From Methanolinea sp. (GTDB taxonomy: Archaea; Halobacteriota; Methanomicrobia; Methanomicrobiales; Methanospirillaceae), in assembly GCA_030019395.1 (NCBI GenBank), contig JASEES010000006.1, forward strand, positions 1-64,000: a stretch of 64,000 nucleotides of DNA, in the 5' to 3' direction. The stretch's first letter is position 1; every line of letters starts with the position of its first letter. Of the stretch, positions 43,024 through 52,216 are shown piece by piece. The notes beneath the pieces were generated by a model. The model worked only from the letters and a program-made list of their open reading frames with translations, had not been told where the DNA came from and ran no database searches. A program made the position numbers and the translations under genes.

Positions 43024-43380
43024 CCGGGTTTCCCGTCACTCATTGCTCCGGAAGAGTACCGAAGGTTTTTTCAGAAAAACCCTCTCGTCTATCCTTTATC
43101 GCTACTCCAGCGGAGCCGGCTTTTTTATCCAGCGAAAAGGTGCTCCCTGCTGTTTTGAGCAGGTCGTGAGAATCGAAGGAGGGACTTTTTGCCCCGCACC
43201 CTCGCACAAGGATTGCCCCGCCGCCGCTGAAGCCCACGTCCCGGCGGCACTCCTCCTGATCAATTCTATACAAAAATGGCATTCCTTTATTGGATTAACC
43301 AGCCCCGGCCTTGCGGGAGGCTGGAAAGAAATCCTGCCCTTCACACACCAGAAATGACAAATGGAAAAAGGGGATAAGGG
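43024..43380. other. gene-free region rich in hairpins
   Basis: 357 bases without a convincing gene. GGTTTTT (43064-43070) pairs with AAAAACC (43075-43081), a likely terminator. CCTGCT (43146-43151) pairs with AGCAGG (43158-43163). CCAGCC near 43299 pairs with GGCTGG near 43318. GCCGCC near 43220 can pair with GGCGGC near 43242. The density of stems suggests a structured RNA, but I could not match it to RNase P, SRP or another known RNA. Confidence 0.4.
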
Positions 43381-44502
43381 TCAGTCCACGGTGGATGCGT
43401 CCTTCTCGATCTCGTCGACGAGTTCGGATCCGGTCTTTTTCCTCGTCCTGCTGATATCTTTTAAATCCTCGACCGATATCTCTGTCTTCACCGAGGTGTC
43501 CATCTCCCGGAGGATCTCCTTCACCTCGTCGGCTGTCGGGATTGTCCCGAGGATATCTGCTTCAGGGACGCCTGCGGGGGCCATTCCCTCCTCACCACCA
43601 CCGCCCTCCTCGGATGCGCCCAGGAACCGTGCGGCCTGCTTCATGAGGGTCGAGACCTCGAACGGGAAGATGATCTTTGTTGCCTGCCCGTCAGCCATGG
43701 TCTTGAGCGCATCGAGCGAGAGGACGGTGATCGCCCTGCGGTCGAGGGGCCGTGCACCGACCGAGAGGATGCGCAGCGACTGCGCCTCTCCCTGTGCCTG
43801 CAGGATACGAGAGATACGTTCCCCTTCAGCCCTGAGGACCTTGCTCTGCCGATCACCCTCGGCCTCGAGGATCATGCTCCTCTTGGTTCCCTCCGCCTTG
43901 AGGATGGCAGACCGCTTCTCGCCGTCCGCACGCAGGATGGCCGCACGCCGGGCCCTCTCGGCAGCCGTCTGTTCTGTCATGGCCTGCTTGACAGCCCCGA
44001 CGGGATCCACCTCCTTTATCTCAACGCGCTCCACCTTGACACCCCACTGGTCGGTCTCCCGGTCAAGGATATCCCGGAGCTTCGTGTTGATGATGTCCCG
44101 GTTATAGAGGATCTCGTCCAGTTCCATGTCGCCGATGATACCGCGGAGGCTCGTCTGGGCGAGGGCAACCGTTGCCATCCGGTAGTTGGCCACCTCGAAA
44201 AATGCCTTTTCCGGGTCTATGACCCTGATGTAGACGATGGCATCAACGTTGGTCGGTGAGTTGTCCTTTGTAATGACTTCCTGCGAAGGTACATCCATGA
44301 CCTGCGTGCGCAAATCCATCTTCACGACGTTCGTGATCAGGGGGAAAACCCAGCGGAACCCGGGATTCATGCGGCCGGTATAGCGTCCGAGCCTGATGGC
44401 AAGCCCCTGCTCGTAGGGCTGGATGATGACAACCCCCCGGGCGAAGATAATCACGATCGCAATGATCAGGAAAAACGTTACAAGCGTCTCGATAACTGCC
44501 AT
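43381..44502 (-). CDS. SPFH/stomatin-like membrane protein
   Basis: 373 residues. A single N-terminal helix (VTFFLIIAIVIIFARGVVII) is followed by the SPFH domain (PYEQGLAIRLGRYTGRMNPG; SVDAIVYIRV-type segment TNVDAIVYIRVIDPEKAFFE). A long coiled coil contains repeated RADGEKRSAILKAEGTKRS units. It scaffolds membrane microdomains in relatives and is cleaved or partnered by NfeD. The ATG at 44502 has AAGGTG upstream; a GTG at 44511 overlaps the NfeD stop. Translationally coupled with NfeD. Confidence 0.92.
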   Translation of the reverse strand: MAVIETLVTFFLIIAIVIIFARGVVIIQPYEQGLAIRLGRYTGRMNPGFRWVFPLITNVVKMDLRTQVMDVPSQEVITKDNSPTNVDAIVYIRVIDPEKAFFEVANYRMATVALAQTSLRGIIGDMELDEILYNRDIINTKLRDILDRETDQWGVKVERVEIKEVDPVGAVKQAMTEQTAAERARRAAILRADGEKRSAILKAEGTKRSMILEAEGDRQSKVLRAEGERISRILQAQGEAQSLRILSVGARPLDRRAITVLSLDALKTMADGQATKIIFPFEVSTLMKQAARFLGASEEGGGGEEGMAPAGVPEADILGTIPTADEVKEILREMDTSVKTEISVEDLKDISRTRKKTGSELVDEIEKDASTVD

Positions 44503-44507
44503 GTGTA

Positions 44508-44966
44508 TCACACCTTTTCAACAACCACGTGGACCCCCTCGGACGCGATAATCCTGACCGTCGCGCCCGCGGGAATCTCGCCGTCCCTGCTCCGGGCACT
44601 CCATTCCTGTCCGGACACAACGACCTTTCCGGAGAGGTCCGCGGGAGTCACCCTGCGGATGACACGCCCTTCCCTGCCCACGAGCGAATCCCTGCTGATC
44701 GTCACCGGGGCGGCATCCCCCGGGTTGATCCGGCGGTACAGCCAGATCGTGACGAGCGAGACGATAACTGCGGAGATGACCCCTGCGACGAGTCCAAGGG
44801 GCCCGGAGAATATATCGACTCCAAGGAGGATCATCGCCCCGAGGATGATCATCACTGTTCCCGGTACCGCGATGAAGAAGCCCGGGTTCGAGGCCTCGAT
44901 CACAAGGAAGATCGTTCCAAGGATGATCAGGATCCAGCCAAACGAGAGGCCTACCAGCTCGACCAT
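44508..44966 (-). CDS. NfeD-like membrane protein
   Basis: 152 residues. Three membrane helices (FGWILIILGTIFLVIEA; FFIAVPGTVMIILGAMILLG; VAGVISAVIVSLVTIWLY) are followed by a cytoplasmic or external OB-fold NfeD domain (LVGREGRVIRRVTPADLSGK, VVVSGQEWSARS). The short form lacks the ClpP-like protease domain. Paired with the SPFH gene as in many genomes. The start at 44966 fits the first helix; the longer open frame adds a low-quality N-terminus. Confidence 0.88.
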   Translation of the reverse strand: MVELVGLSFGWILIILGTIFLVIEASNPGFFIAVPGTVMIILGAMILLGVDIFSGPLGLVAGVISAVIVSLVTIWLYRRINPGDAAPVTISRDSLVGREGRVIRRVTPADLSGKVVVSGQEWSARSRDGEIPAGATVRIIASEGVHVVVEKV

Positions 44967-45129
44967 AAAGGAACTATTGCCCGATGAGAAGAAAATACCA
45001 CCACCCGGGGGGAAAAGTGCTTTATTTCCGGAAAGTCGGGAAGTGGGCCTTCCGGCAGGGAAACGGGCAGCCATTCCGGGCGGAGTATTCCGGTAACTTA
45101 AAATTTTTCCCGGTCGAAAAATGTGCACT

Positions 45130-45717
45130 ATGAGCGAGTCTGTCCTGAACAAGATACGTGGTTTCCTCTTCAGCCCCTCACTCTCGTTCCGGAGGGCAAA
45201 GGACGAGGAAGCGGGAGATACTATTACCTACCTGATCATCCTTGCCGTATTCTATTCCCTCATGGGTACCCTCCTGACCGTCCTTGAGATCTCCATTCAC
45301 CCCTTTGCGGTACTCTCCTCTCTCCATCCCGGTCCGGCTGAAGCGCTCCTGATCGTGTCACTGATAGTCGTTATCCTCGTGTTCACTCTCATCATGGCAG
45401 TTGTCTTCGGTCTCTTCCTCCATATCTTCGTGTACCTCGTCGGTGGCAGGAAAGGTGTCTGGCAGACGGAAAAGGCCGTCTTCTACTCTCTCACACCGGT
45501 GTTCGTTCTCGGGTGGATTCCCCTTATCGGCATAATCGTGGGTGGTATCTGGTCGATCGTGCTCGGGGTTATCGGGATCCGCGAACTACAAGGTGTATCG
45601 GATACAAAAGCTGCCATTGCCATGATTGTTGCCATCGTAATTGCAGCAGTTATTGCCGTTGTCATACTCGGGGCCATGCTGTTTGCGGTCGTATCGAGCA
45701 TCCGGATGACAGCGTGA
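45130..45717 (+). CDS. Yip1-family membrane protein
   Basis: 195 residues. The N-terminal amphipathic region (VLNKIRGFLFSPSLSFRRAK) is the usual Yip1-domain lead, followed by five helices with GIIVGGIWSIVLGVIGIREL and a small Ala/Ile-rich last helix. Function unknown in archaea. The ATG at 45130 (codon 4 of the longer frame) gives MSESVLNKI. TATA-like TTAAAATTT lies at about 45099-45107. Confidence 0.78.
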   Translation: MSESVLNKIRGFLFSPSLSFRRAKDEEAGDTITYLIILAVFYSLMGTLLTVLEISIHPFAVLSSLHPGPAEALLIVSLIVVILVFTLIMAVVFGLFLHIFVYLVGGRKGVWQTEKAVFYSLTPVFVLGWIPLIGIIVGGIWSIVLGVIGIRELQGVSDTKAAIAMIVAIVIAAVIAVVILGAMLFAVVSSIRMTA

Positions 45718-45763
45718 GGGTACCCTCCAAAAAAAACAGTTTTTTAGCCGGGGATCTCTTCTC

Positions 45764-46621
45764 TCAACTCACCCGGAGCATTGCCACTTTCTTCCCCCGG
45801 GGGACGCCCACCTCGTCCGCGATGGGGTCACACTTGACGGCCATCAGGTATGCAACCGGGGGAAGCCCGCTGTATTCGGAGAGTGACTCGTAATTTGCCA
45901 TTCCCTTTGAAATGACGATGGTGCAGGTGTCCATGGCCCGGGCAAGGTCATCGGGCATGCAGTCGAGACGGACACCAAGTTCGCACCCGCATCCCGTCGT
46001 GGTGACGAGGGAGGCAAACTTCTCCATGTGCACATCATTCGCATCGGCACGCGTGGCATCGTTGAGAATCGGTTCGTCACGGACGGCAACCGTGATCTCC
46101 GATCCCCGCCGGGACAGGTACTCGACGAGGAGGCGGTCAAAGACGATCTCCCCGCAATTGTCGGTGAAGTAGACGACGCGGTCCGTGAGCGGCAGGATCC
46201 GGTCGGTATCGTCGATGAAGAGCCCCTCTGCAAATTCATGCTCGAAATAACGCGCAAAGTCCGGTTCAACGGAATGGGAAAGGACTCCGAAATCAAAGGT
46301 GTTGCCGATGACGGCCGCGGTCACGAAGTCCCGGAAAGACTTTAAGCGCGGTCTGACCGTCCTGCAGACCTCCAGAGCCTTTTTCGTGCTCTCTTCCTTG
46401 AGGGCGGAAAAGGGGTCCCGCGTCCCGAGCATCCCGTATGCATGCCGGTGGAGAGCGCTTGCAACCTCCGGGTGCAGGAGGGGCCTCTCTTTGAGGTCGT
46501 TGAGCATCCGTTCACATTCATCCCGGACTCTCCTGGAGAGAGCCGGGTCTGCGTTGCAGAGTGTGCACTCGAGGGAGACACGCGAGAGGAGGCAGGGGAA
46601 ACAGCGCGGATCCCATCTCAT
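45764..46621 (-). CDS. DUF89 (ARMT1-like) damage-control phosphatase family protein
   Basis: 285 residues. CFPCLLSRV at the N-terminus and the central catalytic motifs VVYFTDNCGEIVFDRLL, NDATRADA and VISKGMANYESLSEY are diagnostic of DUF89, a metal-dependent phosphatase group that removes damaged phospho-metabolites. The C-terminus CDPIADEVGVPRGKKVAML also fits. The substrate is unknown. The gene starts 25 bases after tRNA-Pro on the same strand and probably shares its transcript. Confidence 0.88.
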   Translation of the reverse strand: MRWDPRCFPCLLSRVSLECTLCNADPALSRRVRDECERMLNDLKERPLLHPEVASALHRHAYGMLGTRDPFSALKEESTKKALEVCRTVRPRLKSFRDFVTAAVIGNTFDFGVLSHSVEPDFARYFEHEFAEGLFIDDTDRILPLTDRVVYFTDNCGEIVFDRLLVEYLSRRGSEITVAVRDEPILNDATRADANDVHMEKFASLVTTTGCGCELGVRLDCMPDDLARAMDTCTIVISKGMANYESLSEYSGLPPVAYLMAVKCDPIADEVGVPRGKKVAMLRVS

Positions 46622-46645
46622 GGCTGCACCAAAAAGTATCGTTCA

Positions 46646-46719
46646 TGGGGCCACCGCGATTTGAACGCAGGTCAGAAGACCCCCAGTCTCCTAGGATGGC
46701 CAGGCTACCCTATGGCCCC
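46646..46719 (-). tRNA. tRNA-Pro (anticodon GGG)
   Basis: On the minus strand the acceptor GGGGCCA (46713-46719) pairs with TGGCCCC (46647-46653), discriminator A at 46646. The anticodon loop CTGGGGG gives GGG, and the anticodon stem GGAGA/TCTTC is complete with one G-T pair. The T loop is TTCAAAT. CCA is not encoded. A TATA-like CAATATATC lies at about 46764-46772. Confidence 0.9.
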
Positions 46720-47045
46720 GGATCAGATGGAAGGGAACGTGCATTTTCCAGCCCGGGAAGCTGATATATTGCCGTTCAAAACCCAAAATGTCACCATTCT
46801 GGGCTGTAACATGTATGGAAGGGATGCGTAATAAAATATCCCATCGGAAATTTTATTGGGAAGGCATCTATCGGGAAAATTCCGGTCGCAGCGGTTATAC
46901 CGCACGTCCTGACAGGGTTCTCATGGCTCGTGCAATGGGAAAACGGGTGTCCGGTGATCAGGAATAACAACAAAAAGGATGAATACACAATAGATCATTC
47001 TTGCAGGTAAGGGGTGGCAAAGCGGTCCCTGACGGTGAGTAACAC
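46720..47045. other. divergent intergenic region
   Basis: No gene seen. It holds the tRNA-Pro promoter on the left. In the middle it is AT-rich with repeated GGGAAAATT/GGAAATTTTATT-like stretches (46840-46890). The promoter of the roadblock gene on the right was not resolved. Confidence 0.4.
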
Positions 47046-47405
47046 ATGCTGAAGGAGAAGGTAAAAGCATACATTGAGAAGGTGCGGGCAATCGACGGAG
47101 TCAAGGGATGTGCCCTCGTCTCCCGCGACGGAATCATGCTTGGCCAGTCGCTGGAGAGGGATTTCAATGAGCCCTGGCTTGCAGCCATGTGCGCCACCCT
47201 CTTTGCCTCGGCCGAGTCTGCATCAGGGATTCTGAAGATGGCCCCGCCTGAATATGTCTGCGTCCACGGTGGTGCACATTCCCTCGTCGTGCTCGGGGCA
47301 GGTGACAAGATACTGATCGTTGTCGTGGCGGAAAGGGGTTTTGAGCACTCGCCCGGCGCCCGGATGCTCGAAGTCATTGCCAGCGAGATCGGGGGGTCTT
47401 TCTGA
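47046..47405 (+). CDS. roadblock/LC7 domain protein
   Basis: 119 residues, a single roadblock domain: VRAIDGVKGCALVSRDGIML, LFASAESASGILKM, SLVVLGAGDKILIVVVAE. Such proteins are small dimeric regulators or GTPase partners. The response-regulator gene begins two bases after its stop, so the two are translated together and probably work together. Confidence 0.88.
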   Translation: MLKEKVKAYIEKVRAIDGVKGCALVSRDGIMLGQSLERDFNEPWLAAMCATLFASAESASGILKMAPPEYVCVHGGAHSLVVLGAGDKILIVVVAERGFEHSPGARMLEVIASEIGGSF

Positions 47406-47407
47406 AT

Positions 47408-48046
47408 ATGTACACCATCATGGTCATCGATGACAGCCCCTTTATCGTCGATATCTTCGTGACGATGCTCCAGAGGGGGGGCTACCAGACGGTTGCCGCA
47501 TACGGCGGCCAGGAGGCACTCGACCTCCTCCAGACCGTGAAACCCGACCTCATCCTCCTCGATATCATGATGGAACCCATGGACGGCTGGGAGACCCTGA
47601 TGCACATCAAGAATGACCACAGGATCAGGGATATCCCTGTCATCATGCTCACCGCCAAGCAGCTGACCCCGAACGAGGCGCAGGAATACGGTATCTACAT
47701 CGAGGATTATATCATGAAGCCCATCACCCACAAGGAGCTCTACGAGGCTATCGAGGCCCAGCTGAACCGCAGGAGGGTACTCGAAAAGGATCTCGAGATG
47801 GCACGGGAAGCAGGGGTCGATGAGGCAGTCATCCAGAACTACAAGCGCCTGCAAAGGAGCATCGATATCAACAAGCGCCTCCTCAAGATACTCGAAAACA
47901 CCTACCGCACGAGCGAGGCAAGGGAAGAAGAAGGGGAAGATGATTTTTCCATGGCGATCCGCAACATGGAAATGAACGTCCGGTACCAGGAAGAACAGCT
48001 GAATTCGCTGCGATCCTCGTTCATGAACAGGACTGCCTCTGCGTGA
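47408..48046 (+). CDS. response regulator receiver protein with helical C-terminus
   Basis: 212 residues. Receiver domain 1-125 with the acidic pair DD (MVIDDSPFIVD), phospho-acceptor Asp in LILLDIMMEPMDG, Thr in MLTAKQL and Lys in YIMKPITHKEL. The second half (residues 130-212) is a long charged helix or coiled coil without a DNA-binding or enzymatic domain. It therefore acts through protein contacts, with the roadblock protein as the obvious candidate. No histidine kinase is nearby. Confidence 0.9.
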   Translation: MYTIMVIDDSPFIVDIFVTMLQRGGYQTVAAYGGQEALDLLQTVKPDLILLDIMMEPMDGWETLMHIKNDHRIRDIPVIMLTAKQLTPNEAQEYGIYIEDYIMKPITHKELYEAIEAQLNRRRVLEKDLEMAREAGVDEAVIQNYKRLQRSIDINKRLLKILENTYRTSEAREEEGEDDFSMAIRNMEMNVRYQEEQLNSLRSSFMNRTASA

Positions 48047-48101
48047 AATGGTTGATCGGGGCGCAGGCGCGACCGGCACCCGGATCATTCCTGTTCCCCT
48101 G

Positions 48102-48770
48102 CTATTCTTTCAGAATCCCGGCCTCGAGTGCAACTTCCCGTGTCCGCCTGAGTGCAGCGATCGCATCCTCTCTCTTCTGGTCCACCGCATGGGACCGGGC
48201 AAACTCAAGGAATCTCTGGCATGTCTCTCCTGGGATCTTTTCCCCGGCATGCCTGCAGACAAGCGCGTACGTCCTCTCGGGAAAGTAGAGTGACCGGGCA
48301 GAAGCGAGGAGTTCCTGTTCCTCGGTTCCCGTGATGATACCCGCGTTCCGTGCTTCCCGCAACGTGCAGCGGATGTTGATGAGCGGCTCGGAGAGGGCAC
48401 AGTAGGTCTCGGGGTCGTAGACGAGTGCGACCTCGTCGTCGGAGACGAGCCTGCCGTCCCGGTAAAGCCTGTAGATGAGGCCGACACCCTCCATTCCGAG
48501 CGTGTGGAGCTCCGAGGCACGGAGTGCGCCCATGCTCGAGGCACCGATGACACGGATGCCCTGCGAGAGGGCGGCAATGATCTCGCGGTGACCAACCGCA
48601 CACTCCTGGAAGAAAACACCGTCGATGAGCGTGATGATGCGGGCACCCCCGGCAGCTGCGGAGGTGATATCGCCCCGGGCAGCGGGCGGACGGTAGTCCG
48701 CGGCAACGATCCGTCCGGCAACGGACCGGTCACAGCTGGGACCGAGAAAAACGACGATTCCGTGCGTCAC
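48102..48770 (-). CDS. tfuA: TfuA-like protein, YcaO partner
   Basis: 222 residues with the TfuA core: VVFLGPSCDRSVA, GGARIITLIDGVFF, GHREIIAALSQGIRVIGASS and MGALRASEL. The GTG at 48770 is preferred (AAGGTG upstream). It overlaps the end of ycaO by 41 bases. In methanogens TfuA and YcaO together make the thioglycine of methyl-coenzyme M reductase. The adjacent pair strongly suggests this role. Confidence 0.88.
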   Translation of the reverse strand: MTHGIVVFLGPSCDRSVAGRIVAADYRPPAARGDITSAAAGGARIITLIDGVFFQECAVGHREIIAALSQGIRVIGASSMGALRASELHTLGMEGVGLIYRLYRDGRLVSDDEVALVYDPETYCALSEPLINIRCTLREARNAGIITGTEEQELLASARSLYFPERTYALVCRHAGEKIPGETCQRFLEFARSHAVDQKREDAIAALRRTREVALEAGILKE

Positions 48771-49944
48771 GGCACCTTCCCCCTGCCCTTTGCGGGTCCA
48801 TTGCATAGACTTCGAGGCCCGGGACGATGACCCTGACGACGGGAACCCCTATTTCGGGCCGTGTCAGGTCAACGACGATAACCCGCTCCATGCCGGCACG
48901 GCGGATCCGATCGAGCGCGATCCTGATATCAGAGAGGAAGTCGTCGGTATCGAAGGAGGGGATTTGGTCAAACGGCTCCTCGGATTTCCCGTCGAACCAG
49001 TATGCGTTCATCCTCCGGACCCTCTCGTATCCCGCCCTGCGCCTGAGATCGGCAGTATCCGTATCCTCCCGGGCGCCGTGGATCTGGGTCAGGCGGCTCT
49101 GGGCCACTTCCGTCAGGGCCCGGAGGAGGGCTATCCGGGCACTCGTGTGGGTGCCCATCCCGATGGTGAGGAGGGCCGGGTCGCGGAGCTGCAGGTCGTC
49201 GGAGACCGCGGCGAAAGTGGGGATGCCAAGGTCGCTCGTGATATCCCTGACGTGGACTTCGACCTGTGCGGATGCGAACCGGGAGAGGAGACTGGCCGGG
49301 AGGGAGTCCCCGATTGCCGTGACACGGGGGCCCGTGTCCCTGCTCGCCTCGACGAGTGACCACGCATCGCGCTCGATGACCTCCATGAGGGCATGGAACA
49401 CTGCCTCCTCGAGCGTGTTTCCGGACGCAAGGCCGTTTGTCGATGTCCTGAAGAGCTGCGGGTATGTTTCCGGCAGGGGGTGGAAGACGGCACTTGCCGG
49501 AACGAGGATCTCCTCTTCCTGAAGGATATCGTAACCGGCAATCCAGGGAATGGTCATCCGGGGGTCCTTCCCCCGGGGAAGGATGAGATCGGCAGGGTCG
49601 AGGGCAGGGACATCGCCGGCGACGTCCGGGTACCGGGCCAGCGGGAGGGTGGTGCCGGGCGGGACTTCGGCGGAGTACCGCTCGATGCCCTCCATGATAG
49701 CCGATACGCGTGCCTCCGTCGGGGTAGCCCCCTTCCCGTTGTACACGGAGATCGCACCCCTCCCGGCCGTTGGCCGGATGCTGGAAAAGACCGGGATGCC
49801 AAGCCTGTCGAGGTTCGTGATGTCGGCGACCCTCGTGATACCTGCGGCGGGAAGCGCCTTTTCCACGCGGGCGAGAGTCTCCTCGGGCGAAGTCGTCCTC
49901 TGGGTCTCGTTGTTGTACAATTTCTTGCAGGGTCGGAGGATCAT
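48730..49944 (-). CDS. ycaO: YcaO-domain protein, thioamidation of methyl-coenzyme M reductase
   Basis: 404 residues. ATP-dependent cyclodehydratase-like enzyme activating a peptide amide. Conserved nucleotide/metal-binding motifs are KGATPTEARVSAIMEGIERY, NTLEEAVFHALMEVIERDAW, GTHTSARIALLRALTEVAQS and PEIGVPVVRVIVPGLE. The ATG at 49944 gives MILRPCKKLY, the usual start; the longer frame adds 21 residues. With TfuA it forms the pair shown in methanogens to thioamidate a glycine of McrA. McrA itself is not in the window. Confidence 0.9.
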   Translation of the reverse strand: MILRPCKKLYNNETQRTTSPEETLARVEKALPAAGITRVADITNLDRLGIPVFSSIRPTAGRGAISVYNGKGATPTEARVSAIMEGIERYSAEVPPGTTLPLARYPDVAGDVPALDPADLILPRGKDPRMTIPWIAGYDILQEEEILVPASAVFHPLPETYPQLFRTSTNGLASGNTLEEAVFHALMEVIERDAWSLVEASRDTGPRVTAIGDSLPASLLSRFASAQVEVHVRDITSDLGIPTFAAVSDDLQLRDPALLTIGMGTHTSARIALLRALTEVAQSRLTQIHGAREDTDTADLRRRAGYERVRRMNAYWFDGKSEEPFDQIPSFDTDDFLSDIRIALDRIRRAGMERVIVVDLTRPEIGVPVVRVIVPGLEVYAMDPQRAGGRCRDARNRRFSRSQL

Positions 49945-50076
49945 CGTCACGTCACAGTACTCCCGTATGTGCAGGATCCGTTGCTGTACATGTGTGAAGG
50001 ATGGCACTTATGCATTCCTTCCCGGCAGCGGGTTTCATCCGGGAAGGAGGGATCCGCTGTCAGCCGCGAGAATGAC

Positions 50077-51432
50077 CTAGATGTGGAGCAGGTAGGGAAG
50101 GAGTACGAGTGCAAGGAGCATCACCACCATGACGGAGGAGACCAGGGAGACGACGGGAATAGCGTATTTCGAGAGCCCCCACCGCTCGAAGAGCCTCTCG
50201 ACTCCCTCCTTGAGGATGTATCCCCCGTCCAGCGGCACCATCGGGATGGCGTTGAATATTCCGACGTTGATGTTGATCCAGGCACACCAGAAGAGGACAT
50301 GGACCAGTCCCCAGAATCCCGGGAATGGTTCTTCGTAGAACCGGGTTTCGGGCGTCTCGAACGCCAGTACACGCAGTGCCTGGCCTGCGGCAGTGGGGTC
50401 GAAGGGTATGGTGAGGAAACGGATGAGGCCGGGGAACGAGAGGCTCTCGCGGACCCCCTCCTTGATGGCAGCGCCGTCGTAGTACGAAATACCCATGAAC
50501 CCTGAGTGATGCAGTCCCAGTTCTTCCGGCCATTCGGACAGGACGAGTGCATAGTCCCTGACCTCCCCCCCGGCATCGAGAGTGAGGGTCACCTGGTCAC
50601 CGGGCCGCGTGGCGTTCAGGATGCGGGAGACGTCGTCCCGGCTCGCAACCGGAATGCCGTTGACCGCCGTGATGACGGAGGGTGCGGGGACTCCCGCGTC
50701 CCATGCCGAGTAGTTCTTGTACACCCCGGCGATGACCGGGTTTCCCGTCGGGACGACCATGCCGAAGAGGAGGATGAGTGCGACAAAGCAGATCGTCCCC
50801 ACCACGATGTTGTTCGTGATACCGGCCCCGAACATGCGGATCTTCGGCATGCCACGGGACTTCTCGAGTTCCTGCTCGTCCGGCTCGACAAAAAACCCGA
50901 TCGGGATGACGGCGACGAGTGCCCCCATGCTCCGCACGGTAATGTTCTCCACGCGGCAGAGGATCCCATGTCCCCACTCGTGGATGGCAATCGTCAGGAC
51001 GAATGCAAACCAGACCGCGACCGTGGACGGGACGTACTCGTTGATCCCCGGGATCAGGAAGATGTTCTGGGGTGCATAGATTCCCGTCGGTTCCGGCCGG
51101 AAAAGGAACGTGAGACGGACGGAGAGGAAGAGGATTGCAGCGATACCGGCCGAGATGATGGCGACCATGACGACGCCGAGCGTTGCATAGACACGGAGGA
51201 TTGGTGTATACCGGATATACCTGTCAAAGAACCCGACCCGGTCCGTCTTTATGGCAAGCACCGGTCCATAGAAGACGATCGAATCCCATACTGACTTTTC
51301 ACGTGTCCCTTCTTCGGGAAACGCGATCCTGTCGGCCTTCTCCCTCTCGTATGCGGCCTTCCGGAGGTAGATGTAACCGGCTGCCACCGTGTAGAGGAGG
51401 ATTGCAAGGACGACCCAGAAGAGCCAGTGCAT
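50077..51432 (-). CDS. site-2 protease (M50) with PDZ domain
   Basis: 451 residues. Membrane metalloprotease cutting within the bilayer. HEWGHGILCRV gives the HExxH zinc site, NAIPMVPLDGGYIL the third ligand. An internal PDZ domain is seen at about 235-310 (AGVPAPSVITAVNGIPVASR). Several helices at both ends. Probably processes a membrane-tethered regulator or lipoprotein remnant; the target is unknown. Confidence 0.92.
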   Translation of the reverse strand: MHWLFWVVLAILLYTVAAGYIYLRKAAYEREKADRIAFPEEGTREKSVWDSIVFYGPVLAIKTDRVGFFDRYIRYTPILRVYATLGVVMVAIISAGIAAILFLSVRLTFLFRPEPTGIYAPQNIFLIPGINEYVPSTVAVWFAFVLTIAIHEWGHGILCRVENITVRSMGALVAVIPIGFFVEPDEQELEKSRGMPKIRMFGAGITNNIVVGTICFVALILLFGMVVPTGNPVIAGVYKNYSAWDAGVPAPSVITAVNGIPVASRDDVSRILNATRPGDQVTLTLDAGGEVRDYALVLSEWPEELGLHHSGFMGISYYDGAAIKEGVRESLSFPGLIRFLTIPFDPTAAGQALRVLAFETPETRFYEEPFPGFWGLVHVLFWCAWININVGIFNAIPMVPLDGGYILKEGVERLFERWGLSKYAIPVVSLVSSVMVVMLLALVLLPYLLHI

Positions 51433-51521
51433 TCCCTTATATTACGCGGGAAATCTACATAAAAGTGTGGAAGGCAGAGAGGTTCGGAAAAACCAGCTGT
51501 AAAAGTATCCATTTACCGGTT

Positions 51522-52157
51522 TTAGAGAAATTTCAGGAGATCACGCTGTTCCGCCCGGGCAAGGATAGTCCTCGTCGTCTCCCAGCTTTTACGCGCGATG
51601 GGCGGGATCTCCCCCTTTTCTTCGAGGTACCTCTCGAGGAACCGGATGGTGACAGGGTCGGACGGGTACCCGCTCCCGAACGATCCCCACTCGTCATGGA
51701 GGCGGTGGATCATGCTGTCCCGCTCCACCTTGGCAACGATGCTTGCGGCGGAGACTGCCGGGTGCTGCCTGTCGGCATGGTGGCAGGAGACGACCCGGCA
51801 GGGAACCGAGAGGAACCCGGTCACCATCCCGCCGTAGCGGGAGGCGTTCACGTCGCAGGCATCGACCACGGCGACTGATGGTGCGAGCATCGAGATGACG
51901 GCCGCGTGGCTCCGTGCAATCAGTGTGTTGAGACCGATCCCGCGCCCGTCGATCTCGGCTGGCGAGAGCGAGAGGACTGCAACCGGGAAGGAGCGGCGGA
52001 TCTCGCCGGCGAGTGCCTCGCGCCGTTGCGGTGAGAGCTCCTTTGAGTCCCGCACACCGAGGTCCGCGAGGTCTTCTTTTTTCCCGCACCCGACAGCAGC
52101 CACGACGAGGGGTCCCAGTACCGCGCCCTTGCCCGCTTCATCGACCCCGCAGAGCAT
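51522..52157 (-). CDS. rnhB: ribonuclease HII
   Basis: Removes RNA from RNA/DNA hybrids and ribonucleotides from DNA. 211 residues. Catalytic residues are in LCGVDEAGKGAVLGPLVV (Asp, Glu), VVDACDVNASRYG (Asp) and the YPSDPVT region (Asp). The ATG at 52157 is preferred over a GTG codon three bases upstream. Divergent from the TrkA gene across 59 bases. Confidence 0.95.
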   Translation of the reverse strand: MLCGVDEAGKGAVLGPLVVAAVGCGKKEDLADLGVRDSKELSPQRREALAGEIRRSFPVAVLSLSPAEIDGRGIGLNTLIARSHAAVISMLAPSVAVVDACDVNASRYGGMVTGFLSVPCRVVSCHHADRQHPAVSAASIVAKVERDSMIHRLHDEWGSFGSGYPSDPVTIRFLERYLEEKGEIPPIARKSWETTRTILARAEQRDLLKFL

Positions 52158-52216
52158 CACGTACTACAGGTGCAGCCCGCAAAATATTTGAATGCCGATG
52201 GTGGTAACCCGTACGC

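Noticed and set aside
46958-48088. 376-residue minus-strand frame opposite the roadblock and response-regulator genes
   Set aside because: Antisense shadow; the plus strand carries two well-known domains.
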